Origin: Nitrospirillum iridis
GTDB lineage: Bacteria > Pseudomonadota > Alphaproteobacteria > Azospirillales > Azospirillaceae
DNA: 64,000 nt
NCBI RefSeq assembly: GCF_014205765.1
Contig: NZ_JACIIZ010000005.1
Location: forward strand, 384,837 to 448,836
Direction: 5' to 3'
How positions within the stretch are numbered: position 1 is the first letter of the stretch; each line of letters starts with the position of its first letter. This document shows, in pieces, positions 53,528 to 62,411 of this stretch. Made by a program: the position numbers and the translations under genes. The notes beneath the pieces are model-generated. The model had not been told where the DNA came from, did no database searches, and saw nothing but the letters and a program-made list of their open reading frames with translations.

Positions 53528-54205
53528 TCAAGGCTGATCGTCAGGCGCCTCGGGCGGGGTGACGGCGCCCAGGGCCTCCCCCAACTGCTGGCAGAGGGCC
53601 AGGCGGTCCGCCAGCGGCGGCACGGCGGCCAGGTTGCCGCTGTGGAAGGCGGCCGAGAGGTCGACCAGGGACCCGGCGATGGCGCCGATGACGCCCAGGG
53701 TCGCCTGTTCCAACTGGTCCTCATCCACCGGGGCGTCATCGTGCAAGGCGGCCACCTGGGCCGCGAGATCGGCCATGTCGGCGTCCTCCGGCCCCTTGCC
53801 CACGGTGCCGGGCAGGTCGCCCTGGGGCCATATCAGGTTCAGCAGATAGCGGGCGCGGGAGGCCGGGTCGCGCAGGGTGACGTAGGCGTGATCCACCGCC
53901 TGGCGGTAGCGCTCGGCCATTGCCTGTTCCTGAACCCCCCGCGTCTTCAGGCGATCCGGATCCAGGATGCGGCTGAAACCCGCCCGCTGGCGGTCCAGCA
54001 CCGCGCGCTCCACATCGAAGCGCCGCTCAATGTTCAAGCGCGCGAAGGCGTCCAGATCCGCCGGTGGCTGGATGGAACCGCAGTTGTGGCAGAACAGGGC
54101 CCGCCCCGAGACTGGCTTGCCACAAGCCCAACAATCGCCCATGCCCCCCGGAATCACTCCGGAAACACCCTGGGGGGCATTGTCCCCCTCCACACCATCG
54201 GCCAT
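53528..54205 (-). CDS. hscB: HscB-like co-chaperone with zinc ribbon and non-HPD J motif
   Basis: A 225-residue J-type protein. An N-terminal zinc ribbon holds Cys25, Cys28, Cys39 and Cys42 (CWACGKPVSGRALFCHNC), also seen in eukaryotic HSC20. A J-domain follows (ARLNIERRFDVERAVLDRQR, then AMAERYRQAVDHAYVTLRDP, SRARYLLNL), then the HscB helical C-terminus that binds IscU. The J-domain loop reads LDPDR, so His of HPD is replaced by Asp82. Loss of that His normally abolishes stimulation of the Hsp70 partner. No hscA is in the window. The start at 54205 has a purine-rich site; 54142 is a shorter alternative. The desulfurase lies directly upstream. Confidence 0.85.
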   Translation of the reverse strand: MADGVEGDNAPQGVSGVIPGGMGDCWACGKPVSGRALFCHNCGSIQPPADLDAFARLNIERRFDVERAVLDRQRAGFSRILDPDRLKTRGVQEQAMAERYRQAVDHAYVTLRDPASRARYLLNLIWPQGDLPGTVGKGPEDADMADLAAQVAALHDDAPVDEDQLEQATLGVIGAIAGSLVDLSAAFHSGNLAAVPPLADRLALCQQLGEALGAVTPPEAPDDQP

Positions 54206-54273
54206 GCGCCGCCTACCCCTGTTCCGTACGCCCGGTTCCATACGCCTACCCGGACGCCCACCGGGGCGCAACC

Positions 54274-55440
54274 CTACTGCTGCCGCGCCGTCTGGGAAAT
54301 GACAGACTGCCTATCCTGAGGCGATAGGTCCTGCTGCGCCACCGGCGCCGGAGCCCGACGCGCATGCAGGGATATCCAGGTCGTGGCGAAACGCTCGACC
54401 TCCGCCGCGGTCGTCGACCAGCCCAGGCTGACGCGGATGGCGGCCCCCGCCAGGTCGGGGCCCAGGCCCATGGCCGCCAGCACGTGCGACGCCGCGACCT
54501 TGCCACTGGAACAGGCCGAGCCGCTGCTGACGGCGAAGCCCGCCAGGTCCAGGGCCATGACCTGCGTCTCCCCGCGCCAACCCGGGGTCACCAGGCAACT
54601 GGTGTTGGCCACCCGCGCGGCGCCGGCGCCGGCGACGACCAGGCCCGGCGCGGCGGCGCGCAGGCAAGCCTCTAGCCCGTCACGCAGGGCGGCCAGGTGG
54701 CTGAACGCCTCGACATCGCAGGCGGCGGCGGCGGCACCGAAACCGACGATGCCGGCCACATTCTCCGTCCCCGCCCGGCGGCGACGCTCCTGCCCTCCGC
54801 CCCGCAGCAGGGGGGCGAGCGGCGCGCCATCACGCGCGGCCAGCGCCCCGACACCCTGGGGGCCGCCGATCTTATGGGCGGAAACGGTCAGGTAATCGGG
54901 CGCGATGGCCCCCCAATCCCATGCCAAGCGACCGACAGCCTGGCTGGCGTCGCAATGGAACAGCGCGCCGAAACGCCGGGCGAGGGCCGCCACCTCAGCC
55001 ACCGGCTGGATGACGCCCGTCTCGTTGTTCACCGCCATCAGGGAGAGGAAAGCGGGACGGCCGGCCCCGGCCAGCGCCGCTTCCAGGGCCGCGAGGTCGA
55101 CGACGCCGTCGGCGGTGACGGGGCAGCGGAGGGCAGCGGGAGCGGCCTCCAGCACGCTGGCATGCTCGATGGCGCTGGTGATCAGCGGCCGATCACCGGC
55201 GCTGGCCAACGCCAGGGCGTTGGCCTCCGTCCCACCGCCGGTGAAAACCAGGGTGGCCGGGGGCAGGCTCAGCAGGGCCGCCAGCTGACGCCGGGCGACT
55301 TCCACCCGCCGCCGGGCCTCGCGACCCTGGGCATGGACGGACGACGGGTTGCCCGGCTGGGACAACACCTCGACCATGGCCGCCACCGCCTGCGGGCGGG
55401 GCGGGCAGGTGCCGTTATGGTCGAGATAGATCGACGCCAT
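54274..55440 (-). CDS. NifS/IscS-type cysteine desulfurase
   Basis: A 388-residue PLP-dependent class V aminotransferase that removes sulfur from Cys. Landmarks are YLDHNGTCPPRPQAVAAM, TGGGTEANALALAS, the PLP lysine in SAHKIGGPQGVGAL, and the mobile active-site Cys310 in SSGSACSSGKVAASHVLA (group I loop). The family copy seen in Rhodospirillales ISC regions is this short type upstream of IscS. ATG 55440 is chosen over GTG 55446 for AGGTG spacing. It is flanked by cysE (48 bp upstream) and hscB (68 bp downstream), so all three probably form one transcript. Confidence 0.93.
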   Translation of the reverse strand: MASIYLDHNGTCPPRPQAVAAMVEVLSQPGNPSSVHAQGREARRRVEVARRQLAALLSLPPATLVFTGGGTEANALALASAGDRPLITSAIEHASVLEAAPAALRCPVTADGVVDLAALEAALAGAGRPAFLSLMAVNNETGVIQPVAEVAALARRFGALFHCDASQAVGRLAWDWGAIAPDYLTVSAHKIGGPQGVGALAARDGAPLAPLLRGGGQERRRRAGTENVAGIVGFGAAAAACDVEAFSHLAALRDGLEACLRAAAPGLVVAGAGAARVANTSCLVTPGWRGETQVMALDLAGFAVSSGSACSSGKVAASHVLAAMGLGPDLAGAAIRVSLGWSTTAAEVERFATTWISLHARRAPAPVAQQDLSPQDRQSVISQTARQQ

Positions 55441-55488
55441 GGGCACACCTAAGGCAGGAACCGGGAAGGGGGCTGGAAGCGGAACCGC

Positions 55489-56214
55489 TCAGCAGGGCGG
55501 CCGGCCGCCCTTGCCGCAATCCTCATCAAGGACGGCGGTCGGGACTAAAGGGACGGTGGGGGCCGCCTGCTCCAATTCCTCGATGCGGCGACTGAGCGTG
55601 CTGACCTGATCGGTCAGGGCCTGCAGCGCGCGGGCCACCGGGTCCGGCATGTTGTTGCAGGGCGTGCCGTAGGCCAGGAACTGGTCCTTTTCCGTCTTGG
55701 CCCTGGCCGTCACGGCGCGGGCGGGTATGCCCACCATGGTGGCGCCCGGCGACACGTCGGCCACGACCACGGCGTTCGCGCCAATGCGGGCACCCGCGCC
55801 AATGGTGATGGCGCCTAGGATCTTGGCCCCGGCGCCGATGATGACATTGTCGCCCACGGTGGGATGGCGCTTGCCCTTGCTGAGCGAGGTGCCGCCCAGC
55901 GTGACCGCATGATAGAGGTGGACGTTGCGGCCGATCTCCGCCGTCTCGCCGATCACCACGCCCATGCCGTGGTCGATGAAGAAACCGTCGCCGATGGTGG
56001 CGCCAGGGTGGATTTCAATGCCGGTGCCCATGCGCGCCAGGTGCGAAATGAACCGGCCCAGGGTGGGCCAGCCATGACGCCAGCAATGGTTGGCCACCCG
56101 GTACAGCAACACCGCATGTAGGCCTGGATAGCACAGCAGAACCTCCAGGGTGGAGCGTGCAGCCGGGTCGCGGGCCTTGATTCCCTCGATCTCTTCTTGA
56201 AGACGCTTGAACAC
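55489..56214 (-). CDS. cysE: serine O-acetyltransferase (EpsC type)
   Basis: Makes O-acetylserine, the carbon precursor of Cys. 241 residues with a left-handed beta-helix: [82 protein letters not shown], followed by a C-terminal extension with a final Cys. The catalytic His is in DHGMGVV. The GTG at 56214 is the start; no ATG fits. The upstream leader carries a strong promoter and a hairpin. First gene of the cysE-desulfurase-hscB set. Confidence 0.94.
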   Translation of the reverse strand: MFKRLQEEIEGIKARDPAARSTLEVLLCYPGLHAVLLYRVANHCWRHGWPTLGRFISHLARMGTGIEIHPGATIGDGFFIDHGMGVVIGETAEIGRNVHLYHAVTLGGTSLSKGKRHPTVGDNVIIGAGAKILGAITIGAGARIGANAVVVADVSPGATMVGIPARAVTARAKTEKDQFLAYGTPCNNMPDPVARALQALTDQVSTLSRRIEELEQAAPTVPLVPTAVLDEDCGKGGRPPC

Positions 56215-56274
56215 CGATGCGCTCGCTGTGGTATAAATCGCGCCCGGAATGGTCGTTCTGCCATCAAATGCAGC

Positions 56275-56302
56275 CTGACCGTCCCGAGAAACGGGGGGTC
56301 AG
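56275..56302 (-). promoter_or_regulatory. hairpin in the cysE leader
   Basis: CTGACC and GGTCAG enclose CCCG-AGAAA-CGGG, a two-part stem-loop in the 5' leader between the promoter and the start. There is no T-tract. It could affect translation or stability. Confidence 0.5.
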
Positions 56303-56347
56303 ATTGTTCGATGCGTCCGCACATGGCTCCAGGAGGCCCAGCCTTGC

Positions 56348-56376
56348 GATATAAGATCGCCTGCTTGCCGGGTCAA
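56348..56376 (-). promoter_or_regulatory. cysE operon promoter
   Basis: On the minus strand TTGACC (56376-56371), 17-bp spacer, TATATC (56353-56348). It should give a leader of about 125 nt. No IscR-like gene is nearby to name a regulator. Confidence 0.78.
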
Positions 56377-56491
56377 GCGCAGCCAGCGTCGACGGTCATT
56401 ATCCCGCCGTTTCCCCCCCATGCGGCCCCCACCGGTACGGCCCCCGGCGACATGAGCCGGGGTCCCCAGACAGCAGCGGAAACGGAGCACG

Positions 56492-57148
56492 ATGCCTGAA
56501 GTCATCATCAATGGACCGGCCGGCCGGATCGAGGGACGCTACCTTCACGGCAAGTCGACCAACGCCCCCATCGCCCTGCTGCTGCATCCGCACCCGCAGT
56601 ACGGCGGGACCATGAACAACAAGGTGGTCTACACCCTGTTCCACGCGTTCGCGCAGCGGGGTTTTTCCTGCCTGCGCTTCAACTTCCGCGGCGTCGGCCG
56701 CAGCCAGGGCACCTACGACAGGGGCGAGGGGGAGTTGTCGGACGCCGCGTCGGCGCTGGACTGGCTGCAGACCTACAACCCCAACGCCACGGCGTGCTGG
56801 ATCGGCGGCTTTTCCTTCGGCGCCTGGATCGGGATGCAGTTGCTGATGCGCCGGCCGGAGATCGACGGCTTCGTCTCGGTGGCCCCGCCGGCCAACATGT
56901 TCGACTTCAGCTTCCTGGCGCCTTGCCCTTCCTCCGGCCTCATCGTCCATGGCGACAAGGATGAGTTGGTGCCGGACGCGGCGGTGACCAAGCTGGTCAA
57001 CAAGCTGTCGAATCAGCGCGACATCAAGATCGACTTCAAGAAAGTCGAGGGCGCCAACCACTTCTTCAACGATCGCTCCGATGTGTTGAACGATGTGGTC
57101 GGCACCTACCTGGATGCCAACCTGGGCAAGACGCTTGCGGCCGAGTAA
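56492..57148 (+). CDS. alpha/beta hydrolase of the DUF-type dienelactone group
   Basis: A 218-residue cytosolic alpha/beta hydrolase: IALLLHPHPQYGGTMNNKVV, CLRFNFRGVGRSQGTYD, GGFSFGAWIGMQLL (nucleophile Ser in GxSxG), LIVHGDKDELVPDAAV (Asp), EGANHFFNDR (His). The same family member often sits next to Fe-S or cysteine genes in Rhodospirillales; here it is divergent from cysE. Substrate unknown; a soluble carboxylesterase role is likely. Confidence 0.9.
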   Translation: MPEVIINGPAGRIEGRYLHGKSTNAPIALLLHPHPQYGGTMNNKVVYTLFHAFAQRGFSCLRFNFRGVGRSQGTYDRGEGELSDAASALDWLQTYNPNATACWIGGFSFGAWIGMQLLMRRPEIDGFVSVAPPANMFDFSFLAPCPSSGLIVHGDKDELVPDAAVTKLVNKLSNQRDIKIDFKKVEGANHFFNDRSDVLNDVVGTYLDANLGKTLAAE

Positions 57149-58007
57149 GGCTGACCTCCCCTCTCGCCACGCCCCCGTCCGCCGCGGAAGACGCGCCGTC
57201 AAGGCCGTCTTCTGGGCGGCGATCCTGACCCTCTGCGGCGCACCGGCGGCGCGGGCCGTGATTGACGAGGCCAGCCCGGCCACACCGACCCTGGTCATGG
57301 TGTTCGCGGAGCAGCCGCCGATACTCAATTGGAACCGGGAGACGCAGCAGCCCTATGGCTCGCTGGTCGACCTGATGACCCGGGTGGCCGCCCGCGCCGG
57401 GCTCACCCTGCTCTGGCAGGAACCCTGGGCGCGGCGGCGCCTGCTGACAGACCTGGACGCCGGCCGCCAGCCCCTGTGCGCGCTGAACTGGGCGCTGACC
57501 CCAGACCGGGCCACCAGGTTCAAATTCACCGAGCCGCTGGGGCCGGCGCCGGACTGGGTGCTGCTGGTCCGGGCCAACGATAGCCGCATCGGCGCCACTC
57601 CCACGCTGGACAGCCTTCTGGCCCGACCGGACCTGGTCTTCGGCTTTTCCGACGGGTCTTGGGCGGACGAACGCTATGTCCGTCCAGAGATGGATAGACG
57701 GCGGACGGGGACGGAACCCGTCGCGGACGCCCCCAACCGCGAACGGGTGCGGGCCGGCCTCAGCACACTCGTCGCCATGGTGCACCGGGGGCGGATCGAT
57801 TACACCCTGGTCGACCGGCGCAGCATGGACCGGATCCTCGCGGAACGTCATATCCCCCCAGCCGACCTGCGGGCCATTCCGGCGCCCGGGAGCGGCCCCA
57901 GCCAGCCGGGCCGCGTCATGTGCAGCCGGTCCACCGCGGCCACGGTCATCGATCGCCTGAACCAAGCCATCGCCGAGGAGGCCCGCCTGCCCCTGGCGGA
58001 GGACTGA
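57093..58007 (+). CDS. second solo solute-binding-fold protein (SBP_bac_3-like)
   Basis: A 304-residue exported protein with an Arg-rich N-region and a hydrophobic segment ([18 protein letters not shown]). The core resembles family-3 binding proteins: [74 protein letters not shown]. It has no ABC partner, like the protein at 10424. The start is unclear: ATG 57093, ATG 57114 and TTG 57135 all overlap the upstream hydrolase gene and none has a good ribosome-binding site. The translation is likely coupled. Confidence 0.75.
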   Translation: MWSAPTWMPTWARRLRPSKADLPSRHAPVRRGRRAVKAVFWAAILTLCGAPAARAVIDEASPATPTLVMVFAEQPPILNWNRETQQPYGSLVDLMTRVAARAGLTLLWQEPWARRRLLTDLDAGRQPLCALNWALTPDRATRFKFTEPLGPAPDWVLLVRANDSRIGATPTLDSLLARPDLVFGFSDGSWADERYVRPEMDRRRTGTEPVADAPNRERVRAGLSTLVAMVHRGRIDYTLVDRRSMDRILAERHIPPADLRAIPAPGSGPSQPGRVMCSRSTAATVIDRLNQAIAEEARLPLAED

Positions 58008-58120
58008 ACCGGCCGGCACCCCCTGGACGCGATGATGCCAACTGGTTTTACGGCGTCAGGGGATGTGATAACAGACGTCTTCCCTTTCGACTGACGTTCC
58101 AAGCCGGCAGAGTCCCATCC

Positions 58121-59392
58121 ATGACCAGCGCGTCCGCCTACACCCCCAAGTCCGATTTCCTGCGTACCATGACGGAGCGCGGGTTCTTCCACCAGTGCAC
58201 CGATCTGGAGGCGCTGGACGCCGCCTTCCTGGCCGGGCCGGTGACCGGCTATATCGGCTTCGACGCCACGGCGGACAGCCTGCACGTCGGCAGCCTGGTC
58301 CAGATCATGATCCTGCGCTGGATGCAGAAGACGGGCCACCGTCCCATCGCCCTGATGGGCGGCGGCACCACCAAGATCGGCGACCCGTCGGGCAAGGACG
58401 AATCCCGCCAATTGCTGACCAACGACAGCATCGCCCAGAACATCGTCGGCATCCGCAAGCCCATGGACCGGCTGCTGGATTTCAATGACGGCCCCAACGG
58501 CGCCATCCTGGCGAACAACGCCGACTGGCTGGACGAGCTGGCCTACATCCCGTTCCTGCGCGACGTGGGCCGCCACTTCACCATCAACCGCATGCTGACC
58601 TTCGATTCCGTGAAGCTGCGGCTGGACCGGGAACAGCCGCTGACCTTCCTGGAATTCAACTACATGATCCTGCAGGCCTACGACTTCGTGGAGTTGAACC
58701 GCCGCTATGGCTGTCAGCTGCAATGCGGCGGGTCTGACCAGTGGGGCAACATCGTCAACGGCGTGGAGCTGGGCCGGCGCGTGTCGCAGGCGGCCCTGTT
58801 CGGGCTGACCGCCCCGCTGCTGACCACCGCGTCCGGCGCCAAGATGGGCAAGACCGCCAACGGCGCCGTCTGGCTGAACGCCGAGCGCCTGTCCGACTGG
58901 GACTTCTGGCAATACTGGCGCAATACCGAGGACGCGGACGTGGGCCGCTTCCTGCGCCTGTTCACCGAGCTGCCGCTGGAAGAGATCGCCCGCCTGGAGG
59001 CGCTGCAGGGGTCGGAGATCAATGAGGCCAAGAAGATCCTGGCCAATGCCGTCACCGCCCTCATGCGGGGCGAGGAGGCGGGGGCCGCCGCCGCCGAGAC
59101 CGCCCGCCAGACCTTCGAACAGGGCGCCACGGCCGAAGGCCTGCCCAGCATCGACGTCGGCCTGGCCGAGCTGGAGGAAGGCATCCCCGCCTATGCCCTG
59201 CTGCTGCGCTCCGGTCTGGCCGGCAGCAATGGCGAGGCCCGGCGCCTGATCAAGGGCGGCGGCGCCAAGGTCAACGACATCCGCATCGCCGACGAGCAAG
59301 CCAAGGTCACCACCGCCGACATCACCGACGGGGACATCATCAAGCTGTCGTCCGGCAAGAAGCACCACGCCCTGGTGAAGGTCGCGCGCTGA
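58121..59392 (+). CDS. tyrS: tyrosyl-tRNA synthetase
   Basis: Class Ic synthetase that charges tRNA-Tyr. 423 residues: [17 protein letters not shown] (HIGH-like, His55), [30 protein letters not shown], and KMGKT (241-245) as the KMSKS-type loop. The C-terminal S4-like RNA-binding domain (about 355-423: [22 protein letters not shown]) is present. Canonical TyrRS, complete. The ATG at 58121 is the family start; the frame extends upstream. A small membrane protein gene overlaps its stop. Confidence 0.97.
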   Translation: MTSASAYTPKSDFLRTMTERGFFHQCTDLEALDAAFLAGPVTGYIGFDATADSLHVGSLVQIMILRWMQKTGHRPIALMGGGTTKIGDPSGKDESRQLLTNDSIAQNIVGIRKPMDRLLDFNDGPNGAILANNADWLDELAYIPFLRDVGRHFTINRMLTFDSVKLRLDREQPLTFLEFNYMILQAYDFVELNRRYGCQLQCGGSDQWGNIVNGVELGRRVSQAALFGLTAPLLTTASGAKMGKTANGAVWLNAERLSDWDFWQYWRNTEDADVGRFLRLFTELPLEEIARLEALQGSEINEAKKILANAVTALMRGEEAGAAAAETARQTFEQGATAEGLPSIDVGLAELEEGIPAYALLLRSGLAGSNGEARRLIKGGGAKVNDIRIADEQAKVTTADITDGDIIKLSSGKKHHALVKVAR

Positions 59393-59709
59393 TGACCGCC
59401 CAGGGGAACCGCTTGGGCATGACCCTGCGCCTGGTGCTGCTGGGCATGGCCGTCTGCGTCGCCCTGTTCGGCACCCTGGGCGTCGTCGTCGGCTTGCGGA
59501 TCACGGCCGGCTTGCTGGGCCTGGGTTTCCTGGCGGCGCTGCTGCGGGTGTGGACCAAGGTGCGGCCCGACCGGCGCCTGCGCGCCACCCTGCGGCTGGT
59601 GCTGTTCTCCGCGCTCATCCTGGTGCTGATCGAGCGGCTGGCGGTATTGGGCGGCTATGGCGTGCAACTCCATGAGGGCCTGCGCATGGCCTTCGGCCTG
59701 GCGCTTTAA
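59392..59709 (+). CDS. small membrane protein, coupled to tyrS
   Basis: A 105-residue protein with three hydrophobic segments (about 12-30, 31-48, 66-84), rich in Leu, Val and Arg. ATG overlaps the tyrS stop (TGATG), so it is translationally coupled. No family recognised. Short membrane ORFs after tRNA synthetase genes are not a known functional pair; it may simply share the transcript. Confidence 0.65.
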   Translation: MTAQGNRLGMTLRLVLLGMAVCVALFGTLGVVVGLRITAGLLGLGFLAALLRVWTKVRPDRRLRATLRLVLFSALILVLIERLAVLGGYGVQLHEGLRMAFGLAL

Positions 59710-59794
59710 GACACCCGCCTGTCCTTAGGACTCACGCCCCACCGGCATTGGTGGGCGCGCCCATCCGAAGGGGGTAAGCGCCGCGCCTTGCGGG

Positions 59795-59812
59795 CTGGCA
59801 CGAACGTGCCAG
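59795..59812. promoter_or_regulatory. 18-bp near-palindrome upstream of 59888
   Basis: CTGGCACG-AA-CGTGCCAG, an 8-bp stem with a 2-bp centre. It has the shape of a dimer operator rather than a terminator. Another small stem, CCCACC-GGCATT-GGTGGG, lies at 59738-59755. Confidence 0.4.
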
Positions 59813-59887
59813 ACTAAAGGCTTAAACCACGGGGGCGTGGACGGCGGGCCGGGGCGGCCGCCGGGCGGGGTATCGATACGGGGCGTC

Positions 59888-61345
59888 ATGTCGGGGGACG
59901 ACATCAGCCAGGCGACGATCGGCGACACGGTCGATGCGCCTGCCAGCCAGGCCGGGAGGGCTCAGGTCACCGAGCCACCGCCTGAAGCGATTCCGATGGG
60001 CACGCGTCCCGCCGGCCCCACCGCCCGCGCCGTCTACCGCCTGCGGGCCACCATGGGCCGCCGCGCCGCCCTCGCCTGGACCTTGGCGACACTGTGGCTT
60101 GCCGCCTTCTGGATGCGGATCGGCCCTGCCGTGGGCGGCCACGGCCGGGCCGCGTGGCACCAGGCGACCTTGGCCATGACGCTGACCGCCCCCCAAGCCG
60201 TCGCCGGGACCCTGCGCCACCTGCGCGACCGCGCCCTGGACCATGCGGCGCGGCGCATGCGGACGATGCCACCGTCCGGCGCCCGCCGGCGCCTCCACCA
60301 CCTGTGGGCCGCCACCGCCGTGCGTCTGGGCTATGCCCTGGACCATCAGGCCAGCCGCCTGACCTGGCGCCTTGCCCGCGCGCTGCGGGCTTTGGAACGG
60401 GAGCACACGACGGCACCCGGCCGCCCCCGGCCGCTTCCCCCGCGCCCGGCACCCCGGGCGGGGTGGATGCGTTGGCTGGGGGGCGCGGCGTGGGCGATGC
60501 TGGAATGGCTGGCGCACGCCCTGGACCAGATCGGCGTCTTGATCGGGCGAGGCCTGACGGCGACGTTGCGCACCGGTCGAAGCGGCGCCCGACACCTGCT
60601 TCGGCACGGCAGGGCGCTGGGACGGCAGGGGGCCATGATCCTGCGGCGGGGGCACACTCGCGGGACGGCGCTGGCGCACGCCGCCTTGCGGCGCGTGCGG
60701 CACGGCCCGACATCGTGGCGGCCCCCGCGCTGGATGGCCGCACAGGCGCTGGTGCCGCGCGCGGCGCGGCTCCGGCTGGCTGGCGGCCTGATCGACGGAC
60801 GCGGCACCTTGCGTCGGGCGGGGGGGGCCGCGCTGTCCCGCCTGCGCCGATATCCCTGGCGACGGCTGGGTGCCCGGCTGCTGGTGCCGGCGCAATGCGC
60901 CGCCTGCATCATCTTCGGCGTCAGTCTCATGCGGCGGGGCGACATGGTGCACATGCTGGCCGGGGGCCTGCTGGTCACGGCCTTCGTGCTGATGGCGGTC
61001 GTCTACGCCTGGATGCAGATGCACCCGCCCAAGGCGGGAACCGAGGGGGACCCGGCGCCCAATCCCGCCGCCGCCCAGGTCCCCACCAGCCCTTCTCTTG
61101 AGCCCGCCCTCATGGCCACCGCGATGCCGTCGTCCGCGCCGGAAGCCCCCGTCCCGGCAACGGGCGTCCCGGCAGCCGGCGTCCCGACGGGGGGCGTTCC
61201 GGCGGTGGACGTTCCTGTGGACACGATCGCCGCGCCGGTGGCCGCCGCCGGGCCAGGCCAGCCCCGGCGCAAGCGCTCGCGACGCAAGGCCACCGCCGAC
61301 GCGTCACCGCCGACTCTGACCAGCGAGCTGCGGCCCGGCGTGTGA
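59888..61345 (+). CDS. Arg/Ala-rich membrane protein of unknown function
   Basis: A 485-residue protein of no recognised family. Two or three hydrophobic segments are visible (about 60-80, 190-210 and 345-395, the last a hairpin of two helices: LLVPAQCAACIIFGVSL and HMLAGGLLVTAFVLMAVVY). The rest is very basic (RRALDHAARRMRTMPP-like) and helical, with a C-terminal disordered tail of short GVP repeats (PATGVPAAGVPTGGVPAVD) ending in KRSRRK. Third-position GC is high, as for a real gene, whereas antisense frames look like shadows. ATG 59888 has ACGGGG upstream. Confidence 0.6.
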   Translation: MSGDDISQATIGDTVDAPASQAGRAQVTEPPPEAIPMGTRPAGPTARAVYRLRATMGRRAALAWTLATLWLAAFWMRIGPAVGGHGRAAWHQATLAMTLTAPQAVAGTLRHLRDRALDHAARRMRTMPPSGARRRLHHLWAATAVRLGYALDHQASRLTWRLARALRALEREHTTAPGRPRPLPPRPAPRAGWMRWLGGAAWAMLEWLAHALDQIGVLIGRGLTATLRTGRSGARHLLRHGRALGRQGAMILRRGHTRGTALAHAALRRVRHGPTSWRPPRWMAAQALVPRAARLRLAGGLIDGRGTLRRAGGAALSRLRRYPWRRLGARLLVPAQCAACIIFGVSLMRRGDMVHMLAGGLLVTAFVLMAVVYAWMQMHPPKAGTEGDPAPNPAAAQVPTSPSLEPALMATAMPSSAPEAPVPATGVPAAGVPTGGVPAVDVPVDTIAAPVAAAGPGQPRRKRSRRKATADASPPTLTSELRPGV

Positions 61346-61398
61346 CGCGCCACAAGCGACAGGGGTAAATGGCCCCATCCCATCACCCCATAATGGCG

Positions 61399-61455
61399 TT
61401 GCTTTGCCCCCCACATCGCTTACGATGCGCGATAATGCCCTGATAAACAGGCATA
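61399..61455 (+). promoter_or_regulatory. promoter region of the ABC operon
   Basis: TTGCTT (61399-61404), 16-bp spacer, TACGAT (61421-61426), then a dyad ATGCCCTG-ATAAA-CAGGCAT (61436-61455) that could be an operator. The GATAAT at 61431 is an alternative -10. Confidence 0.45.
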
Positions 61456-61479
61456 AACGGACGCGGGGGATTTTTGACG

Positions 61480-62370
61480 ATGCTGCAGATAGATGGTCTG
61501 GCCCACACCTACGCCAACGGGGTGCAGGCGCTGCGTGGGCTGACGCTGGACATTCCCCGGGGCATGTTCGGACTGTTGGGGCCCAATGGCGCCGGCAAGT
61601 CCACGCTGATGCGCACCATCGCCACCCTGCAGCAGCCCACCGCCGGCCGCATCACCTTCGACGGCATCGACGTGCTGGCCGAACCGCAGCGCCTGCGCCA
61701 GGCGCTGGGCTACCTGCCACAGGAGTTCAGCGTCTATCCCCGCGTCTCGGCGGAGGACATGCTGGACCACCTGGCCGTGCTGAAGGGCCTGGCCGACAAG
61801 GCCACCCGCCGGGAGCAGGTGGCGGCCCTGCTGCACCAGACCAACCTGTATGACGTGCGCAAGAAGGCCCTGTCCGGCTTTTCCGGCGGCATGCGCCAGC
61901 GTTTCGGCATCGCCCAGGCCCTGCTGGGCGACCCCCGGCTGATCATCGTGGATGAGCCCACCGCCGGCCTGGATCCGGAGGAGCGCAACCGCTTCCACGG
62001 CCTGCTGTCGGAGATTGGCGAGAACGTGGTGGTCATCCTGTCCACCCACATCGTCGACGACGTGGCCGATCTGTGCCCGCGCATGGCCATCATCGAGGGG
62101 GGGCAGATCGTGGCCCAGGGCGAACCCGCCGCCCTGATCGAGGGCATGCGTGGCCGCATCTGGCGCAAGGTGGTCGCCAAGGCGGAGGTGGAGGCCCACC
62201 GCCAAGCCCACCAGGTCATCGCCACCCGCCTGGTGGGCGGCCGCAGCGTCCTGCACGCCCTGGCCGACGCCCACCCCGGCGATGGATTCGAGCCGGTGCC
62301 GGGCGACCTGGAGGATGTCTATTTCGCGGCCCTGTACCAGCGGCGTCATCCCGCGGCGCTGGCCGCCTGA
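61480..62370 (+). CDS. ABC transporter ATP-binding protein
   Basis: A 296-residue ATPase of the ABC-2 export type: Walker A GPNGAGKST (34-42), Q-loop LPQEF, signature LSGFSGGMRQRFG, Walker B RLIIVDEPTAGLDPEE, H-loop STHIVDD. A C-terminal ~70-residue extension follows. The ATG at 61480 is taken (GGGGGA nine bases upstream); TTG 61474 is possible. It pairs with the permease 41 bp downstream and probably energises it. Substrate unknown. Confidence 0.95.
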   Translation: MLQIDGLAHTYANGVQALRGLTLDIPRGMFGLLGPNGAGKSTLMRTIATLQQPTAGRITFDGIDVLAEPQRLRQALGYLPQEFSVYPRVSAEDMLDHLAVLKGLADKATRREQVAALLHQTNLYDVRKKALSGFSGGMRQRFGIAQALLGDPRLIIVDEPTAGLDPEERNRFHGLLSEIGENVVVILSTHIVDDVADLCPRMAIIEGGQIVAQGEPAALIEGMRGRIWRKVVAKAEVEAHRQAHQVIATRLVGGRSVLHALADAHPGDGFEPVPGDLEDVYFAALYQRRHPAALAA

Positions 62371-62411
62371 TCCCCCTCCCCGCCCTTTCGCCAACGGACA
62401 GGTCCGCTCCC

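Noticed and set aside
59822-61024. 400-codon minus-strand frame as the real gene instead of the plus-strand protein at 59888
   Set aside because: The plus frame has membrane helices, a ribosome-binding site and high third-position GC; the minus frame has none. Both lack homologues I recognise, so confidence stays moderate.
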